Below are positions 42,780-51,303 of a DNA stretch of 53,377 bases, one piece after another. Source of the DNA: Candidatus Gastranaerophilales bacterium. GTDB taxonomy: Bacteria; Cyanobacteriota; Vampirovibrionia; Gastranaerophilales; Gastranaerophilaceae. The translations under genes were made by a program, and so were the position numbers. The DNA is taken from positions 1-53,377 of the forward strand of contig CALURK010000013.1 in the NCBI GenBank assembly GCA_944323165.1, read 5' to 3'. Each line of letters opens with the position of its first letter. Positions within the stretch are counted from its first letter, which is position 1. The notes under the pieces were generated by a model, which was not told the origin of the DNA, ran no database searches, and saw nothing but the letters and a program-made list of their open reading frames with translations.

Positions 42780-43229
42780 TTATAACATAACTTTTACTAT
42801 AACTTTTTTAACATTCAATTTATTATCAGGATTTAGTGCAGGCTGATGTGCATCTTGCGGGAAAAATACTAAAAATTTACCTTCCTCAAGTATTTCATAA
42901 AAATCTGAATCATTATTCTTTAAAAATTCGATATCTTTGTCTTCATCATATTCTTCAATTGTACTGCAATTGGTATAGTCAGTAATCCCGACTTTTTCTC
43001 GACCTCTTATCATATACTGAATATCAATATATTTTCTGTGTCCTTCGTATGGAGCTGTATCCTTTGTATCATAGCTTTGAACATTTGCGAATATGTTTTC
43101 ATCTTCAATTTCATATTTCCCGTCCGGTAAAGTTTTTAAATCATTATTTTTAATCCACTCAAAACCCTTTTTTAAATTCTCAGAAATGCCGTAATAAGTT
43201 TGTGCATTTTCTAATTTATCTTTAATCAT
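42780..43229 (-). CDS. YhcH/YjgK/YiaL-family protein
   Basis: 149 residues. The cupin-like family pattern is complete: YEGHRKYIDIQYMIRGREKVG, the acidic region YDEDKDIEFL, and FLVFFPQDAHQPAL with its metal-binding His. E. coli YhcH (NanQ) is an anomerase for sialic acids, and other members handle other sugars. RBS AGGAGG is well placed. The NeuB-like gene elsewhere in this window makes a sugar-acid role credible. Confidence 0.85.
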   Translation of the reverse strand: MIKDKLENAQTYYGISENLKKGFEWIKNNDLKTLPDGKYEIEDENIFANVQSYDTKDTAPYEGHRKYIDIQYMIRGREKVGITDYTNCSTIEEYDEDKDIEFLKNNDSDFYEILEEGKFLVFFPQDAHQPALNPDNKLNVKKVIVKVML

Positions 43230-43293
43230 GAAGCCTCCTTTTTTAATTAAAATTATTTATCTTAACAAATCTTAACAAAATAATAAAAAAAAG

Positions 43294-43324
43294 GCAATTT
43301 ATAAAAACAGAAATACTTTATATA
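43294..43324 (+). promoter_or_regulatory. Shared promoter-like motif, copy C
   Basis: GCAATT (43294-43299), 14 bases, TACTTTATATA (43314-43324), then ATTGTAAGG. Preceded by AACAAAATAATAA as in copies A and D. Closest relative is copy B, including the AAAAAGG before GCAATT. Confidence 0.6.
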
Positions 43325-43387
43325 ATTGTAAGGTTAAAAGGTTAGTTTTAATATTACGCAGGTTAGTAAAAGTTAGGTAGGTACACT

Positions 43388-43903
43388 ATGTTAATGTCAT
43401 TCTGGGAAGTCCAGAGATTAACACGCGAAATAAATTATTTAGAGAAGCAGGCGATAGAAACCCGCAACAGACTTTCGCAGTATCAGAAGTATGCGAGTGC
43501 TCTCGGTGGTTCAAGTGTTATGACAATGAACAATATCGCAGGTTTATCACCAGAGCTTTTACCAAGAGCGTCAATGTTTGCGCAGTTTTCTAACCAAGCA
43601 AGTTCTATGAGTGCTATGCAAAATCTTCAAACAATGAAGATGACTGGTATGGTTCCTTGGCTCGGCAATCCTTTAGCGCAGTATCAAATAGAGATGAGTG
43701 CTTTTGCTAAGTTTAAAGAAGAGTCTATGAAGGCTTTAAAACAACAAGAAATACAGATTTTAAATGAAAAAGAAAAGGAAATACAGTTAGAAATGAATGA
43801 AATAGAACAGAGAATCAAGATGAAACGTGCAATGCTTGAATCTGTTAAACAATTAGCCGCTGAGGATGCTAGAAACAGTGCTCCTAAGTTTGGGCTAGGA
43901 TAA
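43388..43903 (+). CDS. Lineage-specific coiled-coil protein
   Basis: 171 residues. It starts MLMSFWEVQRLTREINYLEK; an N-terminal coiled coil (residues about 8-38) and a long C-terminal one (QEIQILNEKEKEIQLEMNEI..., about 115-155) flank a Met-, Ser- and Ala-rich middle (SMSAMQNLQTMKMTGMVPW). No cysteine or classical signal. The composition (polar, low Cys, helical ends) recalls type III/flagellar export substrates, but that is only a resemblance. Driven by motif copy C. RBS AGGTAGG is 6 bases upstream. Confidence 0.75.
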   Translation: MLMSFWEVQRLTREINYLEKQAIETRNRLSQYQKYASALGGSSVMTMNNIAGLSPELLPRASMFAQFSNQASSMSAMQNLQTMKMTGMVPWLGNPLAQYQIEMSAFAKFKEESMKALKQQEIQILNEKEKEIQLEMNEIEQRIKMKRAMLESVKQLAAEDARNSAPKFGLG

Positions 43904-43986
43904 ATAATTACGAACTAAACTCTAGAAACTAGAATGTGTGTAGAGAATAGTGAAGTGTAGACCTATTAACTTAATAAATTCCCCTC

Positions 43987-44013
43987 GCCTCTTTCCCAAA
44001 AGGGGCTTTTTAT
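43987..44013 (+). terminator. Terminator of the coiled-coil gene
   Basis: Stem GCCTCTTT / AAAGGGGC (one G-T pair), loop CCCA, then TTTTTATTT. Confidence 0.75.
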
Positions 44014-44024
44014 TTGGGAATTTT

Positions 44025-44702
44025 TTAGTAAACAGGAATATCAATAGGGTTAAGCAGTTTTACACTAAGTACATCGCCCTGATTGATGTATACATCTTGA
44101 CCTTTTCTAAACATATCGGCAACGCTATCTCCAATCCAGTAGCCTACGCCACCAATAAAACCGCCGATTGCACAGATTGGAGCTGTGAGATATTGAATTC
44201 CTGGTGCAGATTCTCCGGCTTTCATTCCGTAATTAGTTGCATTTTTGGTTATTTCAACTCCGCGTTCGTAATTCTTTTGTAAAGCTTCGCCGTATCCTAA
44301 ATTTTTGTATAAAGAACCATCATAATAAATGTTATCAAATTGGCATACCGCCATATCAAGAGGAATTTGGCGTCCATTAGGAGTAACAACGTGGTCAAAA
44401 TCTAAGTATAATTTAGCGCCTCTTGAAAATCTTTTTGCCGTATTAACTTTATTTATACTCCCTCTAACAACTGTTCCTGTTGGCAGAATTATATTTGTAT
44501 CAGTTGAGAGTTCGTTTTTTAAAGTTGCGACAAATGAATCTCCTTCGCTACCCGAAAACGTGCTTATAGGTTGAAGAAACTCTAATTGAAACACTGTTCC
44601 TGCAGGTATTCTTTTTGTTCTTGCATCAGCCTTAAAAGTTCCTGCAAATGCACTAAAGGACGTCAAGCACAAAGCCAGCATTAATATTATTAATTTCTTC
44701 AT
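44025..44702 (-). CDS. Secreted protein with IPAGT/GDxF motifs
   Basis: 225 residues. Signal peptide MKKLIILMLALCLTSFSAFA. The mature part shows RIPAGTVFQLEFLQPISTFSGSEGDSF and LPTGTVVRGSINKV, VTPNGRQIPLD, a beta-rich pattern of envelope proteins found as unknowns in several phyla. A glycine-rich hydrophobic segment (ICAIGGFIGGVGYWIGD) near residue 185 may insert in a membrane. The start is at 44702, 6 bases after GGAGGAG. Confidence 0.75.
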   Translation of the reverse strand: MKKLIILMLALCLTSFSAFAGTFKADARTKRIPAGTVFQLEFLQPISTFSGSEGDSFVATLKNELSTDTNIILPTGTVVRGSINKVNTAKRFSRGAKLYLDFDHVVTPNGRQIPLDMAVCQFDNIYYDGSLYKNLGYGEALQKNYERGVEITKNATNYGMKAGESAPGIQYLTAPICAIGGFIGGVGYWIGDSVADMFRKGQDVYINQGDVLSVKLLNPIDIPVY

Positions 44703-44744
44703 AAACTCTCCTCCGATTTCAGAATATTGTACCATGTCGAAAAG

Positions 44745-45854
44745 TTAATTGCAATTAATATTAATATCTTCTTGCTTATTAGAAAAATGTTTTATCATTT
44801 GAGATGCTGCAATAGCGGTAAATGGAACACAAATTACAATTGCGATACTTCCGATTAATGCTGATGCTGTTTCTGTGACAACTTGGTTCAGGTTAATAAA
44901 TTTTTGCAAGTCAATATTTTCAGCAAGTAAAATTAAAGGAAGTGAACCCCCTAAATATACTAGTATTAAGGTATTCGCCATTGTCCCAATAATATCTTTT
45001 CCGACATTCATTCCTGATATGAAAAGTTCTTTAACTGTTTTGTCCAAATCTATTTGATAAATTTCATTAATCGTACTCGCAATAGACATTGCAACATCCA
45101 TAACGGCTCCAAGAGTAGCAATAATCATTGTCGAGATCGTAATACTTATAAAATCAAGTTCAGGGTGCGCTGTGTATAAAAACATAGAATTTTCTTCTGC
45201 AAACCCTGTAAGATGAGCTGTAATAATAGTAAGGTATGACAAACCGCCCGCGAAAATAAGGCTCAGTATTGCTCCGATTACAGCAGAAGTACTTTTGGCA
45301 TTAAAACCTCCGACTAAGTACATTGTTGCAGCTGTAGAAACTATACAGATAATAATTGTTGCAAAAACAGGGTTAAGCCCGAATAAGATTAAAGGAGAAA
45401 GCACATGTGTAATTAGCAATACAGTTAATCCAATTGAAAAAAGGCTGAATAACCCTTTTTTTCGCCCTATATAAAGAAGTAGTGCGCAAAATACAAAAGA
45501 GAGCCATCCTAGTGTTCCAGCTCTTTTTATATCTTCTATGGAAAATTCAACGCCGTTTCCGTTATCCTCAGCGTGAAGTATTACTTTTGTATTTTTCTTT
45601 AATTTAATATCGTAATAAGGATTTCCGGTAAGCATATTGTCTAATTCTACCGTTTGACCTTTAAATTCACCACTTAGAATTTTAACCTGAATAGTTTGTT
45701 TTGTTTGTGTAACTCCATCATCCAAATCAATATATTCAACATTTTCTACCACACCTGTTTGAGAAGGTAGAATTTTACCTTCATCGGCATTGGCTGAAAT
45801 ACAAAACATAGTAAAAATTGATAATATTATTAATAAAAATTTTTTCATAAGCAT
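44745..45854 (-). CDS. YibE/F-family membrane protein
   Basis: 369 residues. Signal-like N-terminus (FLLIILSIFTMFCISANA), a soluble OB-like domain (about 30-110), then seven or eight membrane helices with the family motifs GLNPVFATIIICIVS, ATLGAVMDVAMSIAS and ELFISGMNVGKDIIGTMANTLILVYLGGSLPL. The function of the family is not established; metal or phosphate export has been suggested for some. It starts at TAATG with the ruvB stop, so is coupled to it. Confidence 0.88.
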   Translation of the reverse strand: MLMKKFLLIILSIFTMFCISANADEGKILPSQTGVVENVEYIDLDDGVTQTKQTIQVKILSGEFKGQTVELDNMLTGNPYYDIKLKKNTKVILHAEDNGNGVEFSIEDIKRAGTLGWLSFVFCALLLYIGRKKGLFSLFSIGLTVLLITHVLSPLILFGLNPVFATIIICIVSTAATMYLVGGFNAKSTSAVIGAILSLIFAGGLSYLTIITAHLTGFAEENSMFLYTAHPELDFISITISTMIIATLGAVMDVAMSIASTINEIYQIDLDKTVKELFISGMNVGKDIIGTMANTLILVYLGGSLPLILLAENIDLQKFINLNQVVTETASALIGSIAIVICVPFTAIAASQMIKHFSNKQEDININCN

Positions 45855-46924
45855 TAATCTTCTGTATCAAATAATCTTGTTTGCAGGGATGGAATGTTTT
45901 TCCCTAAATGTCTGTAACCCTCCGGTGAAACTTTTCTTCCTCTTGGAGTTCTCTGAAGCAAACCAGCTTGAAGAAGATAAGGTTCGCAAACATCTTCTAT
46001 TGTTCTTACATCTTCACTTAAAGCAGCTGCAATTGTTTCAACTCCGACAGGTCCACCGTCATATTTTTCTATAATTAAATTAAGAAGCGCTCTATCTGTG
46101 TTATCAAGTCCAAATTCATCTATTTTAAGTATATCCAAAGATTCATTTGCAACTTCTGAATTAATCTTTCCATCATATTTTACTATTGCAAAATCAGAAA
46201 CTCTTTTAACAAGTCTGTTTGCAATTCTTGGAGTACCTCTGGAACGCTTTGCTATAGCCTTTGCACCTTCTTCCGTAATATCTATTTCAAGAATTTTTGC
46301 TGTCCTTTGTACAACCTGAGCAAGTTCATCTATTGTATAAAATTCCAATCTATGAATCATTCCAAATCTATCTCTTAAAGGACTTGAAAGTTCTCCGGCT
46401 TTTGTAGTAGCTCCTATAAGAGTAAATTTTGGCAAAGGTATTCTTAACGTTTTTGCAGTTTGCGTTTTGCCTGTTGTCATATCAAGGGTAAAATCTTCCA
46501 TTGCCGGATATAAAATTTCTTCTGCAACTTTATTAAGGCGATGAATTTCATCAATAAACAAAATCTCGCCACCTTTTAAAGACATTAAAATACCTATGAT
46601 ATCTCTTGGTCTTTCAAGAGCTGGAGCTGATGTTATTTTAATTTCTACTCCCATTTGTGAGGCAATAACCCCTGCAATTGTCGTTTTACCAAGTCCTGGA
46701 GGCCCGTAAAATAACATGTGATCTAATGGCTTGTTACGTTTTTTAGCCGCTTCCAGAATGATTTTCAAAGTTTCTTTTAAAGAAGTTTGTCCAATGTAAC
46801 TATCAAAATCTTTTGGACGGATACTGCTCTCAAAAGTATTATCGTATTCTATGGTTTCTGATTTAACTATAGGATTTTTTTTAATCCTTTTTTCTAACCC
46901 TTCATCGTCTGATATTATTGCCAT
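45854..46924 (-). CDS. ruvB: Holliday junction helicase RuvB
   Basis: 356 residues. LRPKDFDSYIGQ-like opening (IRPKDFDSYIGQTSLKETL), Walker A LFYGPPGLGKTTIA, Walker B ILFIDEIHRL, sensor TLIGATTKAGELSSPLRDRFG, and the C-terminal winged helix (PRGRKVSPEGYRHLG). Branch migration motor of RuvAB. ruvA and ruvC are not adjacent. Confidence 0.97.
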   Translation of the reverse strand: MAIISDDEGLEKRIKKNPIVKSETIEYDNTFESSIRPKDFDSYIGQTSLKETLKIILEAAKKRNKPLDHMLFYGPPGLGKTTIAGVIASQMGVEIKITSAPALERPRDIIGILMSLKGGEILFIDEIHRLNKVAEEILYPAMEDFTLDMTTGKTQTAKTLRIPLPKFTLIGATTKAGELSSPLRDRFGMIHRLEFYTIDELAQVVQRTAKILEIDITEEGAKAIAKRSRGTPRIANRLVKRVSDFAIVKYDGKINSEVANESLDILKIDEFGLDNTDRALLNLIIEKYDGGPVGVETIAAALSEDVRTIEDVCEPYLLQAGLLQRTPRGRKVSPEGYRHLGKNIPSLQTRLFDTED

Positions 46925-46965
46925 ATATTAATACTAGCATAAAAGAGCGTTTTTGAAAAAATATA

Positions 46966-47976
46966 TTAGCAAACTCTGTTTGTGTTAACACCTTTAAGCG
47001 AATCTCTAATAAGATTAAAAGTTTCAGTAAGAATATAATCGACAGCTTCCTTGGTATTATACGCAATATGAGGAGTTATTATAACATTTTTCATCTCAAA
47101 TAATTTTTGTGTAATAAGAGCTGTTTCAACACAATAAGGTTCAGACTCACTTATTATATCCGTAATTTCTCCTTTATATGTGCTTAGAAACTCACATTCC
47201 AGAACATCTAGCGCAGCTCCGCTTAATTTCTCTTTTGCTAAATTATCATAAAGAGCTTTTATGTCTATAAGTTCACCTCTTGAAGTATTGACTATATATG
47301 CGCCATTTTTCATTTTATTAAATTCATCATAGGATAACATGTGATAATTTTCTTCAGTATAAGGAATATGAAGACTTATAATATCAGATTTGGAAAGTAA
47401 TTCATCCAAACTTACAAAATCACAATTTCCTTTAAGCTCCGGATTTTTCATGTAAGAGTGTATCAGAACTTTCATTCCAAAAAATCTTGCAATTTTAGCA
47501 ACAGCTGTTCCTATAGATCCGCACCCTATGATTCCTAATGTGTAAGAGCTTAGAACTCTACCTTCATAAATTTTGTGATTAATTGTATGGCTTTTCATAT
47601 CATAATATGCGGGTAATAGATTTCTTATAAGTGCAAGTATTAGCGTCGTAGTGTATTCAGCAACAGAATACTTTCCGTACTGCTCTATATTAAAAACTGC
47701 GATATTATGCTTTGTGCAGTAATCAACGTCAATATGATCATACGCACTTGAACGAGTTGTTACTATTCTAAGATTTTTGAATTTATTAAGAACATTTTCT
47801 TTAACGCTTGATGATGTAAAAACACTTATAATGTCAGTATCTTCAAGAATATTATCGTCTAAAACAGTATCAGCATTTAGAGGCTCTTTTATGAACTTTA
47901 TTTCAAAATCTTTTAAATCATTCTTGTCGAAAAAATCTCTTTCAGAATCCCTAAAATCAAACATTAACATCTTCAT
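46966..47976 (-). CDS. D-2-hydroxyacid dehydrogenase (D-lactate dehydrogenase-like)
   Basis: 336 residues. NAD-binding GIIGCGSIGTAVAKIA, catalytic Arg in NTSRGELID, Glu in LDVLECEF and His in ITPHIAYNT. Together with FNIEQYGKYSVAEYT this resembles the NAD-dependent D-lactate dehydrogenase branch. The Lar genes of this window serve nickel-dependent 2-hydroxyacid racemases, so D-lactate or a related acid could be a shared metabolite (inference). RBS GGAG is 10 bases upstream, in one arm of a possible hairpin (47984-48012). Confidence 0.85.
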   Translation of the reverse strand: MKMLMFDFRDSERDFFDKNDLKDFEIKFIKEPLNADTVLDDNILEDTDIISVFTSSSVKENVLNKFKNLRIVTTRSSAYDHIDVDYCTKHNIAVFNIEQYGKYSVAEYTTTLILALIRNLLPAYYDMKSHTINHKIYEGRVLSSYTLGIIGCGSIGTAVAKIARFFGMKVLIHSYMKNPELKGNCDFVSLDELLSKSDIISLHIPYTEENYHMLSYDEFNKMKNGAYIVNTSRGELIDIKALYDNLAKEKLSGAALDVLECEFLSTYKGEITDIISESEPYCVETALITQKLFEMKNVIITPHIAYNTKEAVDYILTETFNLIRDSLKGVNTNRVC

Positions 47977-48054
47977 CTTTTACAGTCTCCTTTTAGAAAC
48001 AAGTATGAGACTAAACGACAAAAATAAAATTCTTCACACGGGTAATTTTAATGG

Positions 48055-48567
48055 TTATGCTTGTGACATTTTACCGGCAAGAGCTTGAAGGTTTGTATAG
48101 TCTTGTATATTATAAGCTTCATCTACGGCAAGCCTGCCATAGAAGATACTATCAGAAGTTGCTCTTCTTTTTTGAGCTCCAGCACTAGTCATTTGGCTTT
48201 GATATTCTTTAGCTTCTTTAAGTTGCGTTCCTCTAAGTTCAGAAATTTTTAACCCTTGAGTAACTTCATTATATTTTTTAGAAGCTTCTTTGTAGGTACC
48301 GATAGCTGTACTGTAAGCGCAGCTTGCTTTTTGCTGTAATGCTAACCAATGCTCTTTCCACTTAGCATGGAAACTTTTTCGTTCCTCAAAACTTTTATCT
48401 AAATTTTCCCAATGATTATTCATTCCAAACAAATCATTAGGATCAACTTTAACACGTTTGCCGTCGATTTCAACGTACCAAGTACCGTCACCACTTTTGT
48501 TCGCCGGCATGTATTGTCCGTTTACCCAAACTTTTGGTTGTTGTGCTTTTCTAGATACTTGTACCAC
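48055..48567 (-). CDS. Lineage-specific WVNG-containing protein
   Basis: 170 residues with a GTG start at 48567, 9 bases after AAGGAG. The N-terminus (KVWVNGQYMPANKSGDGTWYVEIDG) looks like a small beta domain; the rest is helical with coiled-coil character (SFEERKSFHAKWKEHWLALQ, AIGTYKEASKKYNEVTQ). No classical signal. The family is unknown. Motif copy E sits directly in front, placing the RBS close to the transcript 5' end. Confidence 0.7.
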   Translation of the reverse strand: MVQVSRKAQQPKVWVNGQYMPANKSGDGTWYVEIDGKRVKVDPNDLFGMNNHWENLDKSFEERKSFHAKWKEHWLALQQKASCAYSTAIGTYKEASKKYNEVTQGLKISELRGTQLKEAKEYQSQMTSAGAQKRRATSDSIFYGRLAVDEAYNIQDYTNLQALAGKMSQA

Positions 48568-48585
48568 GTGTTTATACTCCTTATA

Positions 48586-48616
48586 TATATAAAGTTTATA
48601 TAGCTAAAAAAATTGC
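48586..48616 (-). promoter_or_regulatory. Shared promoter-like motif, copy E
   Basis: On the minus strand GCAATT (48611-48616), 14 bases, AACTTTATATA (48586-48596), then TATAAGGAG. As in copies B and C, AAAAAAGG precedes GCAATT. One mismatch in the second element. Confidence 0.6.
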
Positions 48617-48689
48617 CTTTTTTGTAAACAAATATAAACTTTATTAAAGATTTGTAAAAAAATGAAAAGAAAGAGTTTACTTTTGTTAT

Positions 48690-49251
48690 ATAGTGTAGCA
48701 ATAATGTTATTGTAAGAAGTATATATCACAAATCTATTAAGTAAAGAACAAGTATTTCAGGATGAGTATTTTGTCAAGGATGTAAACAGAGGATTTGTGT
48801 ACAGACAAAATAAAATACTAAGGAGAGTGTAAGCTCCCATCCGAAAGAGAGTTCAAAAAAATACATGGAATGTATGTTTTGAATAAGTGTTTTAAGACAA
48901 AGGATGTCTGTAAGCTTATGAAAAATGTGTAGTCAATCGTTTTATTTATGAACAAGGGTAATCAATCTTAGGTAGATTGTGATAAAGGGTACATATCAAA
49001 AAAAGAAAGAGAGAATTTTCTGAAAAAATAGCCTAAAAACTAGGCTTAATCAAGGCTGTCTTGTGTGAAAAGAACAGTCATAGGGAAAACTGCGCCTTAA
49101 ATAAGCGCAGTAGTCCAACTATCGCAAAAACAAATAGAGTAACATAGATTGCTGCACAAGGAATGTGCAGTATGGGGCAGATTGCGCTTTTTAGCTCATC
49201 TGTTCCACAAAAAGTACGTATCGAAGAGAAAGAGAGAAAGGAGATCAAACT
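48690..49251 (+). promoter_or_regulatory. Long structured leader of the first flagellin gene
   Basis: About 550 bases without a gene, on the same strand as the flagellin. Clear hairpins: ATACAT/ATGTAT (48861-48875), CAATCT/AGATTG (48963-48979), AGCCTA/TAGGCT (49030-49046), ACTGCGC/GCGCAGT (49089-49111), CTGCACA/TGTGCAG (49152-49170). No T-runs follow, so these are not terminators. The end carries AAAGGAGATCAAA, identical to the RBS region of the second flagellin gene. No ORF of coding appearance. The 5' end is not defined. Confidence 0.6.
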
Positions 49252-50304
49252 ATGGCACTCACAATCAACACAAACATTTCGTCAATCATTGCACAAAGAA
49301 GTTTAAACAGTGCGACGACAAATTTGAACACATCTTTAGAAAGGATGTCAACTGGGTACAAGATTAACCATGCAAAGGATAATGCTGCCGGTTATTCAAT
49401 TTCAGAACAGTGGCAGACTCAGATTAGTTCACTGGATGTTGCATCAGACAACGCTGCAATCGGTTCTGACCTGTTAACAACTGCAGAACAAAGCTACAGC
49501 TTATTGTCTGATCACCTGCAGCGTATCAGAGATCTGACAGAGCAGGCTGCAAACGGTACTTACGCTTCTGCATCTCTCAAAGCTATTCAGGCTGAAATTT
49601 ATGCCAGACTTGATGAAGTTAATCGTGTTGCCGCAAACTCAGAATTTAACGGCATTAAATTAATGTCATATATTGAAGACGGAGTTCCCGAAGGTGTTGG
49701 TATGACTCAAAATGGTATCAATATTCAGGTCGGTTTGTATTCTGATGCTAACAGTGTTATAAATCTTGATGTAGATTTATTCAGAAGTGCAACTATAAGC
49801 GGTTTGTTCTCTTTAACCCAGAGTACACAAATCGTAAACAGAGACGAATTTGGCGATCCGGATCCTGTAACTCATACATTACAGGAAGTTCTGGATGGTG
49901 CCGGTGATGTAACTATTACCGATTTAAATACAGAAGAACAACTGAGACTTTTTGCGGCTGCATGCAGCGGGTTATACTATGAGGGAAATGGCGAATATCA
50001 TTTATTATCCGATGAAGGGCTGGATTACGGTGCTTCTGCTATGCTAGGATTTATTGATAATGCTATTGATGTAATCTCTGACAGGGTGACAAGAATCGGT
50101 GCTGCTCAAAACAGAATTGATTCTGCAATATCAGCACTTGATGTACAGTCACAAAACCTCGTATCATCGCTGTCTACTCTGAGAGATACAGATGTTGCAG
50201 AAGAATCTTCAAACTACATTCAGGCACAGATTTTGCAGCAAGCATCTGCAACCCTTTTAGCAACCGCAAACCAAACACCAAGTATTGCATTGAACTTAGT
50301 ATAG
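49252..50304 (+). CDS. fliC: Flagellin (first copy)
   Basis: 350 residues. N-terminal D0/D1: ALTINTNISSIIAQRSLNSA, ERMSTGYKINHAKDNAAGYS, LQRIRDLTEQAANGTY. C-terminal D1/D0: RIGAAQNRIDSAISALDVQS, then TDVAEESSNYIQAQILQQAS and the end NQTPSIALNLV. The variable centre is short (about 150-270). The TLR5-type site in D1 (LQRIRDL) is preserved. Codons are more GC-rich than the neighbours, consistent with high expression. It polymerises into the filament after export. Confidence 0.95.
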   Translation: MALTINTNISSIIAQRSLNSATTNLNTSLERMSTGYKINHAKDNAAGYSISEQWQTQISSLDVASDNAAIGSDLLTTAEQSYSLLSDHLQRIRDLTEQAANGTYASASLKAIQAEIYARLDEVNRVAANSEFNGIKLMSYIEDGVPEGVGMTQNGINIQVGLYSDANSVINLDVDLFRSATISGLFSLTQSTQIVNRDEFGDPDPVTHTLQEVLDGAGDVTITDLNTEEQLRLFAAACSGLYYEGNGEYHLLSDEGLDYGASAMLGFIDNAIDVISDRVTRIGAAQNRIDSAISALDVQSQNLVSSLSTLRDTDVAEESSNYIQAQILQQASATLLATANQTPSIALNLV

Positions 50305-50410
50305 TAATACCTATGTAGTACTATTTCTAGAAATGCAGTTAGAGAGAGGTATATATGGTTGACGAAAAAAATTATCTTGCCTAGTGTGTTGATTAGGGAT
50401 TAATATAAGA

Positions 50411-50440
50411 GGGAAAGCTTACAAAAGTTTTCCCTTTTTA
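50411..50440 (+). terminator. Terminator of the first flagellin gene
   Basis: Stem GGGAAAGCTT / AAGTTTTCCC (one G-T pair), loop ACAA, then TTTTTACTTTTT. Confidence 0.88.
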
Positions 50441-50472
50441 CTTTTTATTACCGAAGAAACTAATTTACCCTT

Positions 50473-51303
50473 GTGCAGGTTTATGATAATATTCAAGACA
50501 TGGACGATATAAAGTTGCTTGTTGAAAGTGAACTTGAAAAAATAAATAAAGAGCTTTCAGAAATTGATTTTGAACAAAAAAATATAAGTACGGCTATAAA
50601 AGATCTTCTTTGTTCCAATTCTAAACGGATTAGATCAATTGTTATATTGTTATATATAAAGGCAAACTTAATTCAAACTGTTTCCAAGGCAACAATAAGT
50701 GTTCTAGCAGCAGGAGAAATTATACATAATGCTTCTCTTTTGCATGATGATGTTTTAGACTGTGCAAAGTATAGAAGAGGAAAACTTGCTTTTTGTGAAG
50801 AATTCTCTCCTCATTTATCTATATTGACAGGAGATTATTTATTATCGATTGCAATTGAGAAGTTGTTGAATGTCAATAATAGTGAAATTTCAGCAATTTT
50901 TTTGAATTGCACACGAAAGATGTGTTCGGCAGAGATTAAACAATTTTTTATGAGGGGAAAAAATCCGATTTTGTCTGAATATATAGAAGTTTGCGCCGGA
51001 AAAACAGCCTCTTTATTTGATGCAATTTTTGAAAGTATAGCAATAATCGAAGGGTTGGACAGAAATTTGTTGAAGAATTTTGCGTATGATTTTGGTATAT
51101 TTTTTCAATTAAAAAATGATTTAATAGAAACGTCTGTTCAGTCTGACAAAGAAAATAAAATATATACTCCAAAAGATTTTTTAGGTATTGAAAAAACTAA
51201 TGATTTAATAGATAATTATTTGGAGAGGATAAGAAGGGATATCGGTAATTTACCTGAAAATATTTATAAACAAGGGCTAGAGGATTTGTTAAAAAGCTTA
51301 TGA
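50473..51303 (+). CDS. Polyprenyl synthetase-family protein with degenerate second Asp motif
   Basis: 276 residues, shorter than the usual 300-320. The first aspartate-rich motif is intact (NASLLHDDVLDCAKYRRG) and KRIR supplies pyrophosphate binding. The second motif, normally FQxxDDxxD, is FFQLKNDLIETS, so two of three acidic positions are changed. It would elongate isoprenoid chains (quinone side chain or undecaprenyl type) or act as a regulatory subunit. GTG start at 50473; an ATG at 50500 is possible. Overlaps lepB (ATGA). Confidence 0.8.
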   Translation: MQVYDNIQDMDDIKLLVESELEKINKELSEIDFEQKNISTAIKDLLCSNSKRIRSIVILLYIKANLIQTVSKATISVLAAGEIIHNASLLHDDVLDCAKYRRGKLAFCEEFSPHLSILTGDYLLSIAIEKLLNVNNSEISAIFLNCTRKMCSAEIKQFFMRGKNPILSEYIEVCAGKTASLFDAIFESIAIIEGLDRNLLKNFAYDFGIFFQLKNDLIETSVQSDKENKIYTPKDFLGIEKTNDLIDNYLERIRRDIGNLPENIYKQGLEDLLKSL

